Origin: Hyphomicrobiales bacterium
GTDB taxonomy: Bacteria; Pseudomonadota; Alphaproteobacteria; Rhizobiales; JAJFHB01
Assembly (NCBI GenBank): GCA_021775795.1
Contig: JAJFHB010000324.1
Span: forward strand, 1-5,557
DNA length: 5,557 nt
Direction: 5' to 3'
Every line of letters begins with the position of its first letter. Positions within the stretch are counted from its first letter, which is position 1. The translations under genes and the position numbers were made by a program. The notes under the pieces were generated by a model. It was given only the letters and a program-made list of their open reading frames with translations, was not told the origin of the DNA and searched no databases. Below are positions 1 to 5,557 of this stretch, in pieces.

Positions 1-1
1 T

Positions 2-505
2 GAAGCAAGTGCGCACGGCGTGCAGATTGATCTCGTGGTCCGGGGCATCTGCTGCTTGCGGCCGGGAATTCTCAATCTTTCAGAAAATATCCGGGTGAAA
101 AGCATCGTTGGACGCTTTCTGGAGCACTCGAGAATCCTGTGTTTTGGCAATGGTTTCGGATTGCCGCATCCAGAGGCGAAAGTCTATATCTCGTCTGCTG
201 ATCTTATGCCGCGTAACTTGGACCGCCGGGTGGAATCTCTCGTGCCGATTCACAATGAAACCGTTCACGCCCAGATACTTGACCAGATCATGGTTGCCAA
301 CATTATCGACAACCAGCAAAGCTGGCATTTGCTGCCAAACAGTGAATGGGAGCGCATTGAGCCGGCAAAGGGAGAAAAGCCGTTTAACGCGCACAAGTAC
401 TTTATGAACAATCCGAGCCTTTCCGGAAGAGGAAAATCACTGGAAGCCAGTGGACCGCTCTCTCTGGCGGATGATCTCGTGTCCCACGAACAGGCAGCGC
501 AGTGA
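2..505 (+). CDS. ppk: Polyphosphate kinase PPK1, C-terminal part (5' end outside window)
   Basis: This is the last 167 residues of polyphosphate kinase, which reversibly moves the gamma-phosphate of ATP onto a growing inorganic polyphosphate chain. The frame is open from the first bases, so the start lies upstream; the family is usually about 690-730 aa, so only the C-terminal catalytic (phospholipase-D-like) domain is visible. Seen directly: the family block [14 protein letters not shown] at about 25-66, then RFLEHSRI, whose His (125-127) probably matches the second conserved catalytic His of E. coli PPK (His592), then [15 protein letters not shown] (191-235), and near the end the family tail [11 protein letters not shown]. 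In the SSAD motif the residue that is normally Trp (SSADWM) is Leu here (203-205). The last codons overlap the ppx start (GTGA at 502-505), which indicates one operon and probably coupled translation. The identification is secure; the full-length activity cannot be judged from a fragment. Confidence 0.97.
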   Translation, partial: EASAHGVQIDLVVRGICCLRPGILNLSENIRVKSIVGRFLEHSRILCFGNGFGLPHPEAKVYISSADLMPRNLDRRVESLVPIHNETVHAQILDQIMVANIIDNQQSWHLLPNSEWERIEPAKGEKPFNAHKYFMNNPSLSGRGKSLEASGPLSLADDLVSHEQAAQ

Positions 506-2043
506 ACAAGGGTAAGAGGGCGGGCAGACCGGCGCTGGAGTTCTCGCCGGTGTCCATCGTCGATATTGGTTCAAACTCAATTCGCTTGCTGGTTTATGAT
601 GGTCTGCGTCGCAGTCCTGTACCCATCTTCAATGAAAAGTTGATCTGCGGCCTGGGCCGTGGCGTCTCGCTTACGGGGCGTATTGATGATGAGGCAGCGG
701 AGAGAGCGCTTCGTGAACTCCGGCGATTTCGCGTCATTTGCGATCAGATAGGAAGCGGCAAGTTGTATGCCGTTGCAACTGCTGCTGTGCGAGAAGCTGA
801 AAACGGATCAGCCTTCGTGGCCGAGGCGCGCGCTGCACTGGGTGTTCGTATCTCCGTTCTTTCCGGCACACGGGAAGCAACCCTGACAGCCATGGGTGTT
901 CTCGCTGCCATTCCCGATGCCAACGGTGTCGTTGGAGATTTGGGAGGTGGCAGCCTCGAGCTTGTGGAGGTTGCAGGCGGGGTTATTGGCCAGAGCACGA
1001 CACTGCCACTTGGTCCACTTCGTCTTATGGATATGTCGGGGAAATCGATATCTAAAGCCCGAAAGCTTACCGACGAGGTGCTGGCATCCGAAGAGGTCGT
1101 AGGCCTTTTAAAAGGGCGTAATTTTTACGCTGTGGGTGGGGCGTGGAGAAATCTGGCCCGCGTCCACATGGCTCAGAACCACTATCCTTTGAACATCCTG
1201 CATCACTATGAGATGCAGCGCCAGGCAGCGCAGGGAATTGCCTCCCTCGTCGGTGGTCTTGGACCGGAAACGTTGCGGGAAATAAAGATCATTTCAAAGG
1301 ACCGCGCCGAAACGATGCCCTATGGCGCGCTTGTGCTTGAACGCCTGTTGCGCATGGGCCGGCCAGAAAGCGTCATCGTTTCTGCATTTGGGGTACGTGA
1401 AGGGCTGTTGTTCTCGAAATTGCCGAAGAAGGCGCGATCACGCGATCCGCTTCTGGCAGCTTGCGCTGATTTTGCGCAACTGCGCGCCCGTTCACCCAAA
1501 CATGCGCGTGAGTTGATCGCGTGGACCAACCAGCTGTTCGATACCGGCGATTTCACGGAAACGCCTCGCGAGAGAACATTGCGCCATGCAGCCTGTTTGC
1601 TCGCGGACATCGGCTGGCGCGCACATCCGGATTATCGGGGCGATCGCAGCCTGACAATTATTGCTCAGGGCGCCTTTGTCGGGGTCACTCACCCGGAGAG
1701 GGCGTTTTTGGCCTTGACGGTGTTTCATCGCTACGAGGGTGTGTGGAATGACCGTGCGCCGGAGCCGTTGCGAGGCCTCGTGGATGAAGATCAAGCGTTA
1801 CGCGCCCGGATCATTTCGGCAGCGCAACGACTTGCCTATCTGATTTCCGGTGCCATGCCCGGTTTGTTGCCACGAGTCATTCTGTCGTATGAAGGCAAAC
1901 GCAAACTTCAAATCTCCGTGCCGAAAAGCCACAGAGATATTATCGGCGAGCGCGTCGAAAAGCGTTTCATTGAGCTTGCCGATCTGCTCGGCCGGAAACC
2001 CGTAATAAGAATCGGCGACCAGGAAATCCGGCTCGGTAAGTAA
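502..2043 (+). CDS. ppx: Exopolyphosphatase (Ppx/GppA family)
   Basis: The product (513 aa) should remove terminal phosphate from inorganic polyphosphate in the cytoplasm, opposing the PPK1 encoded just upstream. It has the ASKHA-fold motifs of the Ppx/GppA family: phosphate-1 loop [11 protein letters not shown] (residues 20-30, Asp21), SGTREA with the likely catalytic Glu125, phosphate-2 loop [10 protein letters not shown] (145-154, Asp146 and Glu153, matching Asp143 and Glu150 of E. coli PPX), and a later VGGAWRN glycine motif near 211. From about residue 310 comes the HD-like C-terminal domain, with [20 protein letters not shown] at 361-380. The length equals E. coli PPX. The start is the GTG at 502, because the N-terminus then runs directly into the phosphate-1 strand and the codon overlaps the ppk stop. 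No convincing ribosome site lies upstream, so coupling to ppk is likely. GppA-type pppGpp phosphohydrolase activity is possible, since the two activities share this fold, but the ppk context favours PPX. Confidence 0.95.
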   Translation: MNKGKRAGRPALEFSPVSIVDIGSNSIRLLVYDGLRRSPVPIFNEKLICGLGRGVSLTGRIDDEAAERALRELRRFRVICDQIGSGKLYAVATAAVREAENGSAFVAEARAALGVRISVLSGTREATLTAMGVLAAIPDANGVVGDLGGGSLELVEVAGGVIGQSTTLPLGPLRLMDMSGKSISKARKLTDEVLASEEVVGLLKGRNFYAVGGAWRNLARVHMAQNHYPLNILHHYEMQRQAAQGIASLVGGLGPETLREIKIISKDRAETMPYGALVLERLLRMGRPESVIVSAFGVREGLLFSKLPKKARSRDPLLAACADFAQLRARSPKHARELIAWTNQLFDTGDFTETPRERTLRHAACLLADIGWRAHPDYRGDRSLTIIAQGAFVGVTHPERAFLALTVFHRYEGVWNDRAPEPLRGLVDEDQALRARIISAAQRLAYLISGAMPGLLPRVILSYEGKRKLQISVPKSHRDIIGERVEKRFIELADLLGRKPVIRIGDQEIRLGK

Positions 2044-2051
2044 CGGCTGCC

Positions 2052-3245
2052 TCACTCGGCGGAAGCAGCAACCGCAAAGTCCTTTTCTTCGTGCGGCAAC
2101 GGCAGTGTTACAACCTTGCCATCCTCGATCGCAATGCAGGCGCGCCCGTGTTTAAGATCAAGGGCAATCTCTCCGAAGAGCTTTCGCCGCCAGCCGTTGA
2201 GCGCGCGGACATCAGCTTCGTCGTTCACCGCTATTTCTTCCAGATCGCTGACACTGGCAATAAGCTTCATGGCCACATGGTGCTGCTCGCTGGCCAGCTT
2301 GAGCGCGACTTTTAGAATTTCAACCACTGCACCCGAAGCAGCATCCATTGGCAAAGGCTTGTTCGTAACTTCCGGCAAATCATCGAGCGAGGCTTGTCTG
2401 CCGGCCTCGATGGCCTTGAGAACGTTGGTACCGTAATTGCCATCGGCAAAGCCTCTTGGCACGGCGCGAAGCCGTCGCAGTTCATCAGGGCCTTTAGGCG
2501 CTTGCACTGCCAGTTCGCTCAGGGCGTCGTCTTTCAGAACCCGGCTTCTGGGGAGGTTACGGCCTTGCGCCTCGCGCTCACGCCACGCTGCAAGCTCCCT
2601 ATAAATGGCAAGCATACGTTTCGACCTTGGCCTGAATTTGAAGCGTTTCCAGACTTCTCTGGGTTCCGCCTCATAGGTGGCGGGAGATTCGAGGATCGCC
2701 ATCTCTTCTGCCAGCCACGATTCCCGGCCGCTGCTGTCCAGGTTCTTCTGCAGTTTCTGATAGGCTTCCCTCAGATGTGTCACGTCAGAAAGCGCATATT
2801 GCAACTGCTTATCGGTCAGGGGTCTGTGGCCCCAATCGGTAAATCGGGAAGACTTGTCTATGCGTGCGCCGACGAGCTTGCGAATGAGGTTTTCGTAGCC
2901 AACTGAATCGCCGAACCCGCACACCATCGCAGCGACTTGGGTGTCGAACAGGGGTTTTGGAATCACACCGCCCAGGTGGTGAATGATTTCGAGGTCCTGG
3001 CGTGCAGAATGGAACACCTTGACTGTTTCTTCATTGACCATGAGGTCAAAAAAAGACTTCAGATCAATACCTTCGGCCATTGGGTCAACAATAGCTTCGG
3101 TTGTCGGTGACGCAATCTGGATGAGGCAGAGTTGAGGCCAGTATGTTTTTTCCCGCATGAACTCCGTATCAACCGTAATGAACGGTTCGCCCATGAGCGG
3201 GCCGCAGAGCTCTTCAAGTTCCTGGCTTGTTGTGATGACTTTCAT
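2052..3245 (-). CDS. rnd: Ribonuclease D
   Basis: The 397-aa protein is a DEDDy 3'-5' exoribonuclease that trims the 3' ends of tRNA and other stable RNA precursors, using two metal ions. All catalytic residues are present: VDTEF (Asp26, Glu28), HSARQDLEI (Asp84), and the YALSD motif (Tyr150, Asp154), almost the same positions as in E. coli RNase D (28, 30, 85, 151, 155). An HRDC helical domain covers about residues 205-290 (KRFKFRPRSKR to EAGRQ), and the remainder to 397 fits the second HRDC-like domain of the family. The ATG at 3245 places the catalytic domain about 20 residues in, as is normal. No Shine-Dalgarno precedes it; a promoter-like sequence lies so close that the message may be leaderless. 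It ends 8 bases from the converging ppx and lies 61 bases downstream of the MFS gene on the same strand, so some readthrough from that gene is possible. Confidence 0.96.
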   Translation of the reverse strand: MKVITTSQELEELCGPLMGEPFITVDTEFMREKTYWPQLCLIQIASPTTEAIVDPMAEGIDLKSFFDLMVNEETVKVFHSARQDLEIIHHLGGVIPKPLFDTQVAAMVCGFGDSVGYENLIRKLVGARIDKSSRFTDWGHRPLTDKQLQYALSDVTHLREAYQKLQKNLDSSGRESWLAEEMAILESPATYEAEPREVWKRFKFRPRSKRMLAIYRELAAWREREAQGRNLPRSRVLKDDALSELAVQAPKGPDELRRLRAVPRGFADGNYGTNVLKAIEAGRQASLDDLPEVTNKPLPMDAASGAVVEILKVALKLASEQHHVAMKLIASVSDLEEIAVNDEADVRALNGWRRKLFGEIALDLKHGRACIAIEDGKVVTLPLPHEEKDFAVAASAE

Positions 3246-3282
3246 GCACTGGTCTATAGCCTATTGAACCGTCTCTGTCGCG
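3246..3282 (-). promoter_or_regulatory. Candidate rnd promoter, possibly leaderless
   Basis: On the minus strand CGCGAC (3277-3282) and CTATAG (3254-3259) are separated by exactly 17 bases and resemble the alphaproteobacterial CTTGAC-N17-CTATAT pattern (4 of 6 and 5 of 6 matches). Only 8 bases separate the -10 element from the rnd ATG, so a start site 6-8 bases downstream would fall on or within about 3 bases of the initiation codon. The absence of a purine-rich ribosome site agrees with a leaderless transcript. This is inferred from pattern only. Confidence 0.35.
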
Positions 3283-3306
3283 GGGGCAGCAGCTATTCTT
3301 CGTGTC

Positions 3307-4581
3307 TTATTTGTGCTCTTCCGCTTCTTTTTGGGCGCGCCGGTCCGCCGGTGTTTCGTGCTGTACGATTCGTTTCACCAGGCGATATATGACGGGAGAC
3401 GTGCGGGACAAAGTAACGAACCTTGATCTTGCATGGCGTGGCACGCTGGCGCGACGGGTCATGCGGTAAAGCGCTGTGAAAATCAGCGATGCATGGATGA
3501 CGCTGGTGTAGGCAAAAAACATCGGGGCCCCGTACAGATCGATCACGATTGAAACGATGATCGGTCCAACGGCAGCTCCGAGCGAAAAGAACAATGTCAG
3601 CCCCGCGGCAAGAAGCACATACTGGCCTTTATCAGCTCGGTCGTTCGCATGCGCAGCGGACAACGAATAGAGCGGCAAAGCGAAGGCCCCAAAGAAGAAC
3701 GCCCCGGCGTAAAGCAATGTGTGCTCGCCGTTGGATACGAACGTCAGAAACAGACCCGCGATAGAAGCTCCGGTTGTGCAGAAGATAAGAACCCAGCGAC
3801 GGTCAAAACGGTCGGACAGAAAACCAAGTGGCAGTTGCAGAACCGCTCCACCCAGAATGCCGGCACTCATGAACAAGGCCACGCCAGAAAGGTCGAGCCC
3901 CATTTCCTGCCCGTATAGAGGCCCGATCAGGCGAAAAGCTGAATTTGTCAGCCCAATCGTAATGCAGCCAAGGCAGGCAATCGGTGAGATTTTCCAGACG
4001 GCAGAAATCTCGAACTTGTAGTCTTCCGGTGGTTCAGGCCGGGATCTGTTGGATAAGCAAACAGGCACAAGCGAGAGGCAAAACAGGATTGCCATAATGG
4101 CAAAGAGCTCGAAACCGTCGGTACCCACAGCGGGGAGGAGGAATTGCGAGCCGACAACCGCCCCGAGATCAACCATCCTGTAGATACTGAGAACCCGCGC
4201 CCTGTCTTCGTTGGGTATCGCTTCATTGAGCCAGCTCTCGATGACCATGAAGACACCGGCAAAGCAAAACCCCATTACCGCGCGGATGCCAATCCAGACA
4301 AAAGGATCGATGAGCAAAACCAGAAGAAGAGTGCCCACAGCCGCCAGTGAAGCCAGAGCTGCAAACACGCGTATATGGCCAAAAGCACGTATGAGGCGCC
4401 CAACGTAAAGGCACGACAGCATGAAGCCGAGAAAATAGGAGGCACCCATGAGGCCGACAAGAGATGTGTCGAAGCCTTCAGCATTGGCGCGGAGCGCGAT
4501 GAGGGTGCCCTGCAGGCCGTTGCCTGCGAACAGGATTCCAGCCGTTACGAGTAACGGGACGAAGGGGCCAAGCGAAATCAC
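3307..4581 (-). CDS. Major facilitator superfamily permease, YcaD-like
   Basis: This is a 424-aa inner-membrane protein of the major facilitator superfamily, with hydrophobic segments throughout that fit 12 helices in two halves. Family signs are the start LFAGNGLQGTLIALRA (residues 17-32), a motif-A-like loop GRLIRAFGH (61-69) between helices 2 and 3, ESWLNE (115-120) after helix 4, typical of the YcaD-like group, a central charged loop near 178-195, and GFLSDRFDRR (253-262), the second-half motif A. After the last helix (about 372) a basic, cytoplasmic tail of about 50 residues follows. The GTG at 4579-4581 must be the start: a TGA lies two codons upstream in frame and the first helix begins within ten residues. 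No clear ribosome site is visible. The substrate cannot be told from sequence; members are often annotated as drug or sugar exporters without proof. It is divergent from the 151-aa membrane gene and upstream of rnd. Confidence 0.9.
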   Translation of the reverse strand: MISLGPFVPLLVTAGILFAGNGLQGTLIALRANAEGFDTSLVGLMGASYFLGFMLSCLYVGRLIRAFGHIRVFAALASLAAVGTLLLVLLIDPFVWIGIRAVMGFCFAGVFMVIESWLNEAIPNEDRARVLSIYRMVDLGAVVGSQFLLPAVGTDGFELFAIMAILFCLSLVPVCLSNRSRPEPPEDYKFEISAVWKISPIACLGCITIGLTNSAFRLIGPLYGQEMGLDLSGVALFMSAGILGGAVLQLPLGFLSDRFDRRWVLIFCTTGASIAGLFLTFVSNGEHTLLYAGAFFFGAFALPLYSLSAAHANDRADKGQYVLLAAGLTLFFSLGAAVGPIIVSIVIDLYGAPMFFAYTSVIHASLIFTALYRMTRRASVPRHARSRFVTLSRTSPVIYRLVKRIVQHETPADRRAQKEAEEHK

Positions 4582-4650
4582 GGATCAGAATCTGTTTTCA
4601 AATAGTTGAGACCGCATCATAAACGAATCTTGCAGCTTGAGGGGGCTCCA

Positions 4651-4685
4651 TTCTGCGCAGCAGAACTGCAGTCTCTGCATGGCAG
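4651..4685. repeat. Adjacent small perfect inverted repeats (CTGC/GCAG cluster)
   Basis: Three short inverted repeats follow each other: TTCTGC-gca-GCAGAA (4651-4665), TGCAG-tct-CTGCA (4667-4679) and CTGC-atg-GCAG (4675-4685). The second and third share the CTGC arm at 4675-4678, so only one can form at a time. Each could be a hairpin in RNA of either strand, or a protein-binding palindrome in DNA. The sequence is clear; any function is unknown. Confidence 0.6.
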
Positions 4686-4701
4686 GGGAGGTTGGGACAC
4701 C

Positions 4702-4722
4702 AGGCCGCTAAAAGGCCTTTTT
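4702..4722 (+). terminator. Terminator-like hairpin with T-run
   Basis: AGGCC (4702-4706) and GGCCT (4714-4718) form a 5-bp stem with a 7-base loop, followed by four more T (4719-4722). This has the layout of a weak intrinsic terminator reading rightward, but no gene on the plus strand ends here. It would therefore end either an unannotated small RNA or a leader transcript of the gene at 4795 (attenuation). The same bases include the perfect palindrome AAAAGGCCTTTT (4710-4721), so an operator is an alternative reading. Confidence 0.35.
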
Positions 4723-4736
4723 CGTAACAAAGCGGC
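4704..4736. repeat. Outer inverted repeat GCCGCT / AGCGGC
   Basis: GCCGCT (4704-4709) is matched by its exact complement AGCGGC (4731-4736), with 21 bases between that contain most of the AAAAGGCCTTTT palindrome. The outer stem uses bases of the AGGCC arm of the terminator-like hairpin, so the two structures exclude each other. This is the arrangement expected of an antiterminator/terminator switch, although that function is only inferred. Confidence 0.4.
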
Positions 4737-4794
4737 TGAGGTTTCAGGCGAAATGGGATAGGTTGCTCTCCAGAGCACAAAGGGTAGAACTGTA

Positions 4795-5250
4795 ATGCAA
4801 CAACCGGACTGGACAGATCGCGAAACTAAGGAGCGGGTCAGGGAATCCGCGATGTATGGCATTTGCTGCTTTTTGGCTTTGCTGGTGACCTACAGTGTTT
4901 ATTACTACGCCTTTCTGAGACCGGCGGAGGTGCAGGGCACAGGTGAGTTTGCGGGTCTTTTTGACACTTTTCCCATTCTCGCCCTGCTGACAGTTTTTGC
5001 TGCCTGGCTCTGGTATCTCTATGCCTCCACATTCAAACAACCCTCTTTTCAGAGGCAGATTGTCGTTGGTGTGGCGGCAATTGCAGGGTTTCCACTGACG
5101 ATCTGGGCCTATCAGACGTATTTGCAGCTGAGTGGTGGAAGCTCAGTTTCTGAAACCATGGCCCTAGCGCTATACGGCCTTGTCACCCTTGTTCCCGTCA
5201 TGCTGATAGGCGTGGTTGTAACCCGGGGTTTCACAAGATGGGTTCGCTGA
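4795..5250 (+). CDS. Hypothetical four-helix membrane protein (151 aa)
   Basis: I do not recognise this family. The 151-residue product has four hydrophobic segments at about 18-40, 60-77, 88-110 and 122-143. Charged residues predict both ends in the cytoplasm: the N-terminus contains RETKERVRES, the loop between helices 2 and 3 is basic (FKQPSFQRQ), and the C-terminus is TRGFTRWVR, while the loops after helices 1 and 3 lack net positive charge. The first helix holds an aromatic VYYYAF end and a Cys pair at 24-25. The ATG at 4795 has a modest purine stretch AAAGGG (4779-4784) ten bases upstream, and it leaves the charged N-terminus intact. The gene reads in the direction of aspS, which begins 125 bases beyond its stop, and is divergent from the MFS permease. 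It has no enzyme motif; a small integral membrane protein of unknown role is all that can be said. That it is a real gene is supported by its consistent topology and codon use. Confidence 0.8.
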   Translation: MQQPDWTDRETKERVRESAMYGICCFLALLVTYSVYYYAFLRPAEVQGTGEFAGLFDTFPILALLTVFAAWLWYLYASTFKQPSFQRQIVVGVAAIAGFPLTIWAYQTYLQLSGGSSVSETMALALYGLVTLVPVMLIGVVVTRGFTRWVR

Positions 5251-5307
5251 AGAAGGGCGGGTTAGCCGGTGGCACTTAAATAGTGGCGTCGCTCAATGCC
5301 CGAATCC

Positions 5308-5338
5308 CTTGACAAAAGTACCGCTCCATGCGCTTTTC
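5308..5338 (+). promoter_or_regulatory. Candidate aspS promoter
   Basis: CTTGACA (5308-5314) is a perfect -35 (TTGACA, or the alphaproteobacterial CTTGAC). At 17-18 bases' distance lies GCTTTTC (5332-5338), a weak -10. Transcription would begin near 5345 and leave a leader of about 30 bases before the aspS ATG. A GANTC site (GAATC, 5302-5306) ends one base upstream of the -35. The -35 is convincing but the -10 is not. Confidence 0.45.
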
Positions 5339-5375
5339 CGCGCGTCTTTCCAATACCCCAAATCGAGACCGAACC

Positions 5376-5557
5376 ATGCATGCTTATCGCTCCCACACGT
5401 GTGGAGAACTGAGATCAAGTGACGTTGGGACCACAGCCCGTTTGTCCGGCTGGGTACATCGCGTACGAGACCATGGAGGTCTTCTGTTTATCGACATTCG
5501 CGACCACTACGGCGTTACACAATGCGTGGCTGATCCGGACTCGGATGCCTTTGGCCT
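5376..5557 (+). CDS. aspS: Aspartyl-tRNA synthetase, N-terminal part (3' end outside window)
   Basis: The first 60 residues of a class IIb aminoacyl-tRNA synthetase that charges tRNA with aspartate in the cytoplasm; the bacterial enzyme is about 590-600 aa, so only part of the N-terminal OB-fold anticodon-binding domain is in view. Diagnostic blocks are [13 protein letters not shown] (1-13), [21 protein letters not shown] (23-43) and the following [12 protein letters not shown] (45-56). The ATG at 5376 fits the usual N-terminus of alphaproteobacterial AspRS; upstream there is only a poor ribosome site (a GAGA at 5365). The motif reads RDHGG (31-35) where E. coli has RDLGS. The His at this place is characteristic of non-discriminating bacterial AspRS, which also form Asp-tRNA(Asn) for GatCAB. 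The class II catalytic motifs lie beyond the window. Confidence 0.96.
   Translation, partial: MHAYRSHTCGELRSSDVGTTARLSGWVHRVRDHGGLLFIDIRDHYGVTQCVADPDSDAFG

Larger units (their letters stand above)
4582..4794. other. Divergent intergenic region between MFS and 151-aa genes
   Basis: These 213 bases separate two divergent genes, so both upstream control regions must lie here. No credible coding sequence is present; the open frames on the minus strand have no family features. The visible content is a cluster of CTGC/GCAG inverted repeats (4632-4685), a terminator-like hairpin with a T-run (4702-4722), a wider GCCGCT/AGCGGC inverted repeat around it, and two GANTC sites (4588-4592, 4625-4629), the recognition sequence of the alphaproteobacterial CcrM methylase. 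A TATGAT lies on the minus strand (4616-4621) without a matching -35. No promoter for either gene could be assigned with confidence. Confidence 0.6.

Noticed and set aside
80..394. Open frame of 104 codons on the minus strand inside ppk
   Set aside because: It is antisense to a well-recognised PPK1 catalytic domain and its translation has no family features.
2394..2906. 170-codon plus-strand open frame inside rnd
   Set aside because: It is antisense to the conserved RNase D and HRDC region; the rnd frame has all catalytic residues, so this is a shadow.
3334..3341. GGCGCGCC palindrome in the MFS tail
   Set aside because: A single 8-base GC palindrome inside coding sequence is expected in GC-rich DNA and has no partner nearby.
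4616..4621. TATGAT on the minus strand as -10 of the MFS gene
   Set aside because: The distance to the GTG start is suitable, but at 16-18 bases upstream the sequence is C-rich and has no resemblance to a -35, so I did not list it as a promoter.
4598..4862. Two overlapping minus-strand open frames across the divergent intergenic region
   Set aside because: They overlap each other and the hairpin cluster, have no ribosome site or recognisable domain, and extend into the start of the 151-aa gene.
5265..5290. Possible terminator after the 151-aa gene (CACT-taaat-AGTG)
   Set aside because: The stem is only 4 bp, AT-rich in the loop and without a T-run, too weak to call.
5296..5412. Short plus-strand open frame (38 codons) overlapping the aspS start in another frame
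   Set aside because: It could be read as a leader peptide, but it has no ribosome site, covers the likely -35/-10 region so would not be fully transcribed, and its sequence shows no regulatory codon run.

Overview
This 5.56-kb stretch is an ordinary chromosomal housekeeping region. It most likely comes from an alphaproteobacterium, and a Hyphomicrobiales-like lineage fits best. The evidence is the alphaproteobacterial character of the PPK1, Ppx, RNase D and AspRS sequences, in particular the AspRS N-terminus ([13 protein letters not shown]) and the Ppx C-terminal half. The moderately GC-rich composition and weak Shine-Dalgarno signals agree with this. The genus cannot be fixed from this window.

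Layout, left to right. (1) 2-505 (+) is the C-terminal end of polyphosphate kinase ppk. It overlaps by 4 bases with (2) ppx, 502-2043 (+), the exopolyphosphatase. (3) rnd, 2052-3245 (-), is ribonuclease D and meets ppx tail to tail across only 8 bases. (4) 3307-4581 (-) encodes a 12-TM-type MFS permease of the YcaD-like kind, 61 bases upstream of rnd on the same strand. (5) 4582-4794 is a 213-base divergent intergenic region rich in inverted repeats, with a terminator-like hairpin. (6) 4795-5250 (+) encodes a 151-aa four-helix membrane protein that I do not recognise. (7) 5376-5557 (+) is the N-terminal part of aspartyl-tRNA synthetase aspS, preceded by a plausible sigma-70-type promoter.

How they work together. 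ppk and ppx form a translationally linked pair that makes and breaks inorganic polyphosphate, so they control the phosphate and stress polymer. rnd (3'-exonuclease on stable RNA precursors) and aspS (tRNA charging) both belong to tRNA metabolism. The MFS gene and the unknown membrane gene are head-to-head between them and share a control region. The AspRS carries the RDHGG histidine associated with non-discriminating enzymes, which predicts tRNA-dependent Asn synthesis through GatCAB.

I found no mobile element, CRISPR array, tRNA or rRNA gene, and no clear new multi-gene system. The least explained parts are the repeat-rich divergent intergenic region, a possible leaderless start for rnd, and a Trp-to-Leu change in a conserved PPK1 motif.
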